NCBI RefSeq assembly: GCF_029958925.1
Contig: NZ_CP124616.1
Location: 1,426,001-1,490,000 of the forward strand
Reading direction: 5' to 3'
From: Tropicibacter oceani
Lineage (GTDB): Bacteria; Pseudomonadota; Alphaproteobacteria; Rhodobacterales; Rhodobacteraceae
Length of the DNA: 64,000 bases
A program made the translations under genes and the position numbers. The notes beneath the pieces were generated by a model. That model searched no databases, was not told the DNA's origin, and saw only the letters and a program-made list of their open reading frames with translations. Below are positions 59,334-64,000 of this stretch, piece by piece (position 1 is the stretch's first letter; the number at the start of each line of letters is the position of its first letter).

Positions 59334-59839
59334 CCGTCAAAGGATCGGCGCTGTCTTCCATGGGTGCCAGCAACGCATGACCGACATCCAGTCGCCAAGA
59401 GCGTTTTGAAACGACAGATCGATCAACCATGCCGGAAGGGCCGGGGAAGGCATACGGACTTGCCCTGTTCATCCGGCTTCACGCCATCGTAATGACGGCT
59501 TCGCGCCGCATGTCATGCTCAGCTCTGCAGCACAACGAATGTCCGGCTTCCACCGCTATGGGTCTGTCTTGGATTGAAACAGGCGATTGGCCTTCGGGGA
59601 GAATGGGCTGGGAGCGGACTTGCGGCAACGCAGCAACAGGAGGCTGTGATGACCTGCGGGATACGTCGCTCCCGGCCCGAAGCTGTTGTTGGCGCAGCTG
59701 CGCATTGCTGCAGCACAGCATCGCCAAACCAGACGTTCCACACATCGCGCCGAAATGTTTGTTTTTGGAGAGCTTCAGTCCAGACTTCCGGTACCGCCCC
59801 CCCTTGGGGCGACTGCTCGCAAGGGGGGCGAGCTTGGAC
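59334..59839. other. Intergenic region with decayed repeats and GC-rich hairpins
   Basis: About 500 bases between convergent genes. No supported gene. Contains pieces such as CTGCAGCACAACGAATGTCCGGC and GAGCGGACTTGCGGCAACGCAGC-like words that resemble the roseobacter intergenic repeat seen in region 6, and paired stems near 59800-59830 (CGCCCC/GGGGCG; GCTCGC/GCGAGC) that may end the leftward transcript. Confidence 0.55.
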
Positions 59840-61009
59840 CTACAAAAGCCAGTTTGCTTCCGCTTTGGGGATACTTTCCGAGAAGGACATTTCGTGGATG
59901 ATGTTGCCGGTTGCGACCTCTGTGCCACCTGCGAGTGGCACCGTCACCCTGATGTCGCCGCCAAGACGGATATAGCCTGGCCGTGCGGTATCGTCATCGG
60001 GGTGCTGGTCGGAATTGAGCGCGTCGCTCAAGAGGTGATTGCCCGAAATCTCGATACGGATCATGTCGCCGTTGTAGGGTGCTTCGATCAGGAAGCCGTC
60101 AGGCCAGCCGTTGCCAGACTGCGGGCCGACATGGATTTCACCAACGAAACTGTCCTCGAATTCACCCGTGCTGAGCAGGATTTCACTGTCTTTTGCCAAC
60201 ATGAACTTGCAGACGACCTTGTTGCCGTAATCCGCGTTGTGTTGAATATACGAGAAGTTCAGCGTGAAATCTCCGCATTCGGCACGGCCCCAGTGCCACG
60301 CCTTGAGAACACCTTCGATACCGGCATTGCCCCAATTGTGGTCGTGATAGCCGTGACCATCCTCGATCGCGATGGTTTCGCCCGCGACCTGAATTGTGCC
60401 GTTTACAACGGCGCGCGGGGCCGGCACGACATGCGCGTTAAACACCGTCAGGGCTTCGTCGAAATACATCGCCCCTGATCCGGCACGCCAGGAGTCAACG
60501 GTCGCGACAAGCTCAAGGTCGACGACCACATCATCATGCTCGGCGTGTAGCTGCCAATTCGGGTAGCGGCCTTTGCACCAGTTGTTGCCCAGCTTTACGT
60601 CGCAATGCTCCTCGGACGCGATGAAGTCCATACCGGGGAACGGCACCTGGAAATCGCGGTTGGTGCCGTCGGGGAGTTCGACGTTCAACATCAACATCGG
60701 CGGCAGGTCGGGATTGTCCAACATGATCAACGGGCGGTCCATCAGGATCACCGCGGCCTTGAGGCCTGACCGGGTGAACAGATCAAAATACCACCACTCG
60801 TAATGGCGCGGGTTTCCGTCATTGTGATAGGCGTCGTCGCGGTCTGTCACGATTTCCTGGGCGGCCTGATCGTACAGGCCCGGTGCCTCGTAGTTGCCAA
60901 TGACGAATTTGGGCGTCTGTGCCACGACCGGCGAGCGAAGGCCCGGTACAAGCAGGAAGCCCGCGCCGAGCGCGGTCGATGTCAAAAAGGATCTTCGGGA
61001 GATTTCCAT
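59840..61009 (-). CDS. AttH/CrtC-like lipocalin-domain protein, Tat-exported
   Basis: 389 residues. Tat signal with twin arginine (SRRSFLTSTALGAGFLLVPG). Mature part has the CrtC/AttH pattern: HYEWWYFDLFT near residue 70 and GYHDHNWGNAGIEGVLKAWHWGR near 225-247. CrtC proteins hydrate carotenoids, AttH proteins have unknown roles; the lack of crt genes around favours an AttH-like role on a lipid or terpenoid substrate in the periplasm. ATG 61009 has AGGAAAG upstream. Paralogue of the next gene. Confidence 0.8.
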   Translation of the reverse strand: MEISRRSFLTSTALGAGFLLVPGLRSPVVAQTPKFVIGNYEAPGLYDQAAQEIVTDRDDAYHNDGNPRHYEWWYFDLFTRSGLKAAVILMDRPLIMLDNPDLPPMLMLNVELPDGTNRDFQVPFPGMDFIASEEHCDVKLGNNWCKGRYPNWQLHAEHDDVVVDLELVATVDSWRAGSGAMYFDEALTVFNAHVVPAPRAVVNGTIQVAGETIAIEDGHGYHDHNWGNAGIEGVLKAWHWGRAECGDFTLNFSYIQHNADYGNKVVCKFMLAKDSEILLSTGEFEDSFVGEIHVGPQSGNGWPDGFLIEAPYNGDMIRIEISGNHLLSDALNSDQHPDDDTARPGYIRLGGDIRVTVPLAGGTEVATGNIIHEMSFSESIPKAEANWLL

Positions 61010-61135
61010 GGTCTTTCCTTTTGAAAGAGTTGAATGCCTTGGAAACCAGACAGCCCTCTGGCCGAAGCAGCGGTTTTGTATAAATCGCAAGGCATAGCAT
61101 CATTGATTTTGGGGGGGCCGAGAGGACGGCGAGAT

Positions 61136-61158
61136 GCCGGGGCTTTTTTCGCCCCGGC
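61136..61158 (-). terminator. Hairpin between the two AttH-like genes
   Basis: GCCGGGGC/GCCCCGGC stem with a seven-base T-rich loop, placed between the stop of the upstream gene and the start of the downstream one. No T tail on the coding strand, so perhaps a stability or attenuation element. Confidence 0.5.
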
Positions 61159-61168
61159 GGAGGCTCTT

Positions 61169-62182
61169 TTAGCCCTCGTATCCGTCATAATGATCGTCTT
61201 CACGGATGGTGAAAACGATCTCGTGAAGGGCTTGCGTCTTGAACTCCTGCGTTTCGCCCGCCTTGGTGATCCGAATGGTTTCGCGGCCAAGGTAGCGGTA
61301 GGCAGGTTCCCCGTTGGGAGCACATTCTTTCAAGGGTCGCTCGACCATCACAAGGTGGTCTTGGTCGATCTGGAATTCGATCTCGAAATCACCTTGAGAG
61401 GCCTTCATTTTGAGCGTTTTGCCATAAGGCAATCCAAGCTGGCTCTCGCTTGCGGGAACCATATTTTCGACCGAACCGGTCATCGTCAGACCGTCACGAT
61501 TGAAAATCGGATCAATAACAGCGCCATCTTTCGAGAACACCAAGCACATTGGCTGTGGATCACCGCCATCACGCGGGATCATAACCGAGTAATCGACGGA
61601 ATAGTCAGGTGTGTGCAGTTTGCCCCAATACCAATTGCGTTTTCCGGCGGACACAGGGACTTTGCCCCAGTTGTGATCTCGGTAACCGCTTCCTGTGACG
61701 GCTGTTTCAACACCATCTTTGATCAGCGTCCCTTCGACGCGCCCTTGCGGCACTGCGATGGTCCATCCCATCGCCGCCATTGCCATTTCTTCGGGCGTTT
61801 TGCCAACCACCCAAGATGGGAAGTCTTTGTAGAGTTTCAGGTGGACCCCGTGGCCATTGCACAGCGCTTTGACTTCAAAGTGATCCCCTTGGTCTATGCA
61901 AAAATCATCGCCAATGCGGACGTCGCATTTTTCATACGACAGGCTGACTTTATCCTCGGAGTAGCGAACAAGCTCGCTGATTTCACGACCGTCAGGCACG
62001 TAAATATTCAGGCGAACCGTTGGCTGTCGCGGCGACACGCGGGTGTCGTTGGTGGACCACATCACGACGACATGGTCGCCAGTGTGCAGCTCTGCATCGA
62101 AATACCACCATTCGAAATCCATTTCCCGGTTTTCCATTGGGAACGGCAAATGCATTGCGTCGTGTTTCAAGAACTCAGTCAT
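61169..62182 (-). CDS. AttH/CrtC-like lipocalin-domain protein, cytoplasmic
   Basis: 337 residues, no signal peptide. Same family as the downstream gene: MDFEWWYFDAELHTGD near the N terminus and GYRDHNWGKVPVSAGKRNWYWGK in the middle, so the pair are diverged paralogues, one exported by Tat and one not. Starts possible at 62182 (GGAG six bases before), 62194 or a TTG at 62200. Reaction unknown; hydration or isomerisation of a hydrophobic unsaturated compound would fit the fold. Confidence 0.8.
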   Translation of the reverse strand: MTEFLKHDAMHLPFPMENREMDFEWWYFDAELHTGDHVVVMWSTNDTRVSPRQPTVRLNIYVPDGREISELVRYSEDKVSLSYEKCDVRIGDDFCIDQGDHFEVKALCNGHGVHLKLYKDFPSWVVGKTPEEMAMAAMGWTIAVPQGRVEGTLIKDGVETAVTGSGYRDHNWGKVPVSAGKRNWYWGKLHTPDYSVDYSVMIPRDGGDPQPMCLVFSKDGAVIDPIFNRDGLTMTGSVENMVPASESQLGLPYGKTLKMKASQGDFEIEFQIDQDHLVMVERPLKECAPNGEPAYRYLGRETIRITKAGETQEFKTQALHEIVFTIREDDHYDGYEG

Positions 62183-62222
62183 ACTGGTCTCCATATTCAA
62201 TGAACCTCTCGAGTTGGCTTGA

Positions 62223-63308
62223 TCAGCTCTTTCGGCCCAAGAGTTTGTTGTATTTGGACAAAAACAGGTCCGCGCCTTTCATCTTGCTGGTCAGGAAGTC
62301 GCCAGCGGTGAAGAAGGCGAGGAAGGAATTCCCCTGTTTGGGGCCAAGCGGCACAAGGATCGGCGCCTTGCTGCCCCATGGCTTGTAAGGCTTCATGTCT
62401 TCGACGGTTTTGCCCTGCCCCAATCCGGACAGCGTCGCCTTGAGCCAAGGCAGTTGGCGGCTGATGGCGACGATGGTCATCGCGTCGCCTGCATCCGCGA
62501 CATCGCCGGCCGCGAAAACATTGGGCAGCGACGATGGGCGCATCCACGGGTCGACCTTGATCCGGTTTGCCGTCGTTTTCTGGACACCGGCAAGTGTTTC
62601 AAGCACCTCGGAATTCGCGCGCGATCCGATAGCCGGAAAGATCAGGTCAAAATCGTGCTGTGACCCATCGGCAAGTTGCAGGGTTCCCGCATAAGGCTCG
62701 GTCAAGCTTTGCAGGTTCTCCGCCCTCTGGCCAAGAATGAGCGTGACGCCAGCCTTGCGTAGTTTCGCAGCCAAAGAGGTGCCCAGCTTTGACGGCATCG
62801 CCCCGAACAACGCCTCGTCGCTCGAGATCAACGTCACCTTCTTGTCCGGCATGGCATAGGCAATTTCGCCTGCAAGCTCGGTGCCAACGGCACCCGCCCC
62901 GACAATGCCGATGCTCCGCGCCGCTTTGAGTTGCTGGTGAATGCGCTGGTTGTCCGCCTTGAGGCCAGCGATATCGGCGCCCTTAGGCTTGAAGGGCATG
63001 GCGTTGCCGGAACCGGTGGCAACAACGATTTGATCCGCCTCTACCCGAGTGCCGTCCTCCAACGTGACACCCTTTGCGTCGATGGCTTTTACCTTGGACG
63101 CGATGACCCTGCCGTTCGTAAGCAGCCGATCATAGGGAATGAGAGCGCGATCCAGCAGCGAAGGGTCGACAACCGCGCGGATCATGGCCGGCGCGTGAAC
63201 GAAGTGACTGCGCGGCTCGATCAATGTGACGTCTGCGGTGTCGTCGAGAGACTTCGCGAGTTCGGCGCCTATGTAACCGCCGCCGACAATGGCAATTTTC
63301 TGTGACAT
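62223..63308 (-). CDS. FAD/NAD(P)-dependent oxidoreductase (FSP1/NDH-2-like)
   Basis: 361 residues with two dinucleotide folds: IAIVGGGYIGAELA at 5-18 and SIGIVGAGAVGTELAGE near 140, and NVFAAGDVAD near 270. The pattern EPRSHFVHAPAMIRAVV and overall size resemble AIFM2/FSP1 and single-subunit NADH:quinone reductases. Likely a quinone or small-electron-acceptor reductase. ATG 63308 has AGGAAGG upstream; the TTG at 63317 is less likely. Start of a leftward group with the two AttH-like genes. Confidence 0.85.
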   Translation of the reverse strand: MSQKIAIVGGGYIGAELAKSLDDTADVTLIEPRSHFVHAPAMIRAVVDPSLLDRALIPYDRLLTNGRVIASKVKAIDAKGVTLEDGTRVEADQIVVATGSGNAMPFKPKGADIAGLKADNQRIHQQLKAARSIGIVGAGAVGTELAGEIAYAMPDKKVTLISSDEALFGAMPSKLGTSLAAKLRKAGVTLILGQRAENLQSLTEPYAGTLQLADGSQHDFDLIFPAIGSRANSEVLETLAGVQKTTANRIKVDPWMRPSSLPNVFAAGDVADAGDAMTIVAISRQLPWLKATLSGLGQGKTVEDMKPYKPWGSKAPILVPLGPKQGNSFLAFFTAGDFLTSKMKGADLFLSKYNKLLGRKS

Positions 63309-63344
63309 GATTTCCAACCTTCCTGGGGGCCTTGCGGCGTTATT

Positions 63345-64000
63345 CTATGATTTGTGGGCGGCGTGATCGGCGGGATAGGTGATCTGTCCGAATTTCCCGG
63401 CGCGATACTCGCGGAAAGCCTCGGTCAGCGCGCCGTCGCTGTTCATGACAAAGGGGCCGCGCATGGCGATGGGGTCGGTGATCGCCTCACCGCCAAACAG
63501 CAGCAGATCGAGCGGTTCAACAGCCGGATTGGTTATCTCCAACGTCCCACCCCGGGCGTCCAATCCGATGAGGGTATGAGCGTCGATCCTGGCATCACCG
63601 ACCACGGCCCCCTGCGTCGGCAGGAATCCCGCAACAGGCAGACCGGCGTGCAAGGCGATATCGACCGTCGCAAGCGGCTCGATCCTGACGTGCCAGATAA
63701 ATTCGCCCGCATAGGTGGGGATGGGCGAGGATTGCCCATCATAAACGCCAAGCAGAACTTTGACCTCCCCACGCCCCCCCGCGAGCATGACAACGGGAAG
63801 GTCCGGGGATGGGACGGGCCTGTATTGCGCAGGCTCGATCTTGTTCGGCGCGGGCAGGTTGATCCAGAATTGAAAGGAATGCAGCACCCCGCCATCACGG
63901 CGCAGGGGCGTCGCGAGCATTTCGTCATGAACGATGCCGTTGCCCGCGTTCATCCATTGCACGCCTCCCGCCGTGACGGTGCTGTTGTTTCCAAGGCTGT
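63345..64000 (-). CDS. Pirin-family protein (N terminus outside window)
   Basis: C-terminal about 218 residues of a bicupin pirin, a metal-binding protein related to quercetin 2,3-dioxygenase. Seen: SLGNNSTVTAGGVQWMNAGNGIVH at the window edge (contains the motif with metal-binding His/Glu), LHSFQFWINLPAPNKIEPA and the second cupin. The frame is open to the last base, so the gene starts beyond 64000. Leftwards it precedes the FSP1-like gene by 36 bases and probably shares its operon. Confidence 0.92.
   Translation of the reverse strand, partial: SLGNNSTVTAGGVQWMNAGNGIVHDEMLATPLRRDGGVLHSFQFWINLPAPNKIEPAQYRPVPSPDLPVVMLAGGRGEVKVLLGVYDGQSSPIPTYAGEFIWHVRIEPLATVDIALHAGLPVAGFLPTQGAVVGDARIDAHTLIGLDARGGTLEITNPAVEPLDLLLFGGEAITDPIAMRGPFVMNSDGALTEAFREYRAGKFGQITYPADHAAHKS

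Overview
The window looks like a chromosome segment from an alphaproteobacterium of the Rhodobacteraceae (Roseobacter group). The basis is high G+C, the order rpmH-rnpA-yidD ... yidC-MOSC-engB-argB, several TRAP carboxylate transporters, a non-RTX type I secretion adhesin operon, and protein sequences typical of that family. The species cannot be named from the sequence alone.

Region 1 (1-9.1 kb) is a conserved housekeeping block read leftwards: L34, RNase P protein, YidD, TtcA, an EAL phosphodiesterase, YidC, a MOSC protein, EngB, ArgB, a ferredoxin-like protein and a SixA-like phosphatase. Many junctions are ATGA overlaps. The end of an amino-acid ABC importer ATPase converges on it. Region 2 (9.4-15.5 kb) holds a TVP38-type membrane protein, a flavin disulfide reductase and a histidine kinase on the plus strand, then tRNA-Arg(ACG), a NUDIX protein, a di-heme peroxidase-like protein and a small Sel1 protein.

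Region 3 (15.7-23.3 kb) is a catabolic divergon. Leftwards run a flavin-dependent (LLM) monooxygenase, an aldo/keto reductase, a flavin reductase and a DctQ-DctM-DctP TRAP importer. Rightwards run a GntR/UTRA regulator and a Gfo/Idh dehydrogenase. Region 4 (23.5-32.1 kb) encodes a 1265-residue Ig-repeat adhesin followed by its apparent type I exporter: a TolC-like lipoprotein, an ABC transporter with a C39-like domain, and an HlyD-like adaptor. Region 5 (32.2-35.9 kb) carries Dtd, a PfkB sugar kinase, an Hsp20, a zinc-ribbon membrane protein and a small exported protein.

Region 6 (36-46.8 kb) is the accessory part. It holds an orphan TniQ/TnsD-like protein, an IS1182-type element with recognisable inverted repeats, and an MFS transporter. 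Next comes a non-coding stretch with two hairpin motifs that resemble type I-F CRISPR repeats, flanked by two matching palindromes. It is followed by an 847-residue cysteine-rich Sel1 (Hcp-like) exported protein and an orphan single-HKD phospholipase-D-like protein. Copies of dispersed non-coding repeats lie at its edges.

Region 7 (46.8-64 kb) returns to metabolism: an MBL-fold protein and a DsbA-family gene broken by one in-frame stop, opposite a LysR gene; an FAD hydroxyacid dehydrogenase divergent from a GntR/FCD regulator and a ThDP enzyme, with a perfect 14-bp inverted repeat between them; a LysR gene, an amidase and a second TRAP importer in the order M-P-Q; and finally a leftward group of two AttH/CrtC-like lipocalin proteins, an FSP1/NDH-2-like flavoprotein and a pirin cut by the window end.
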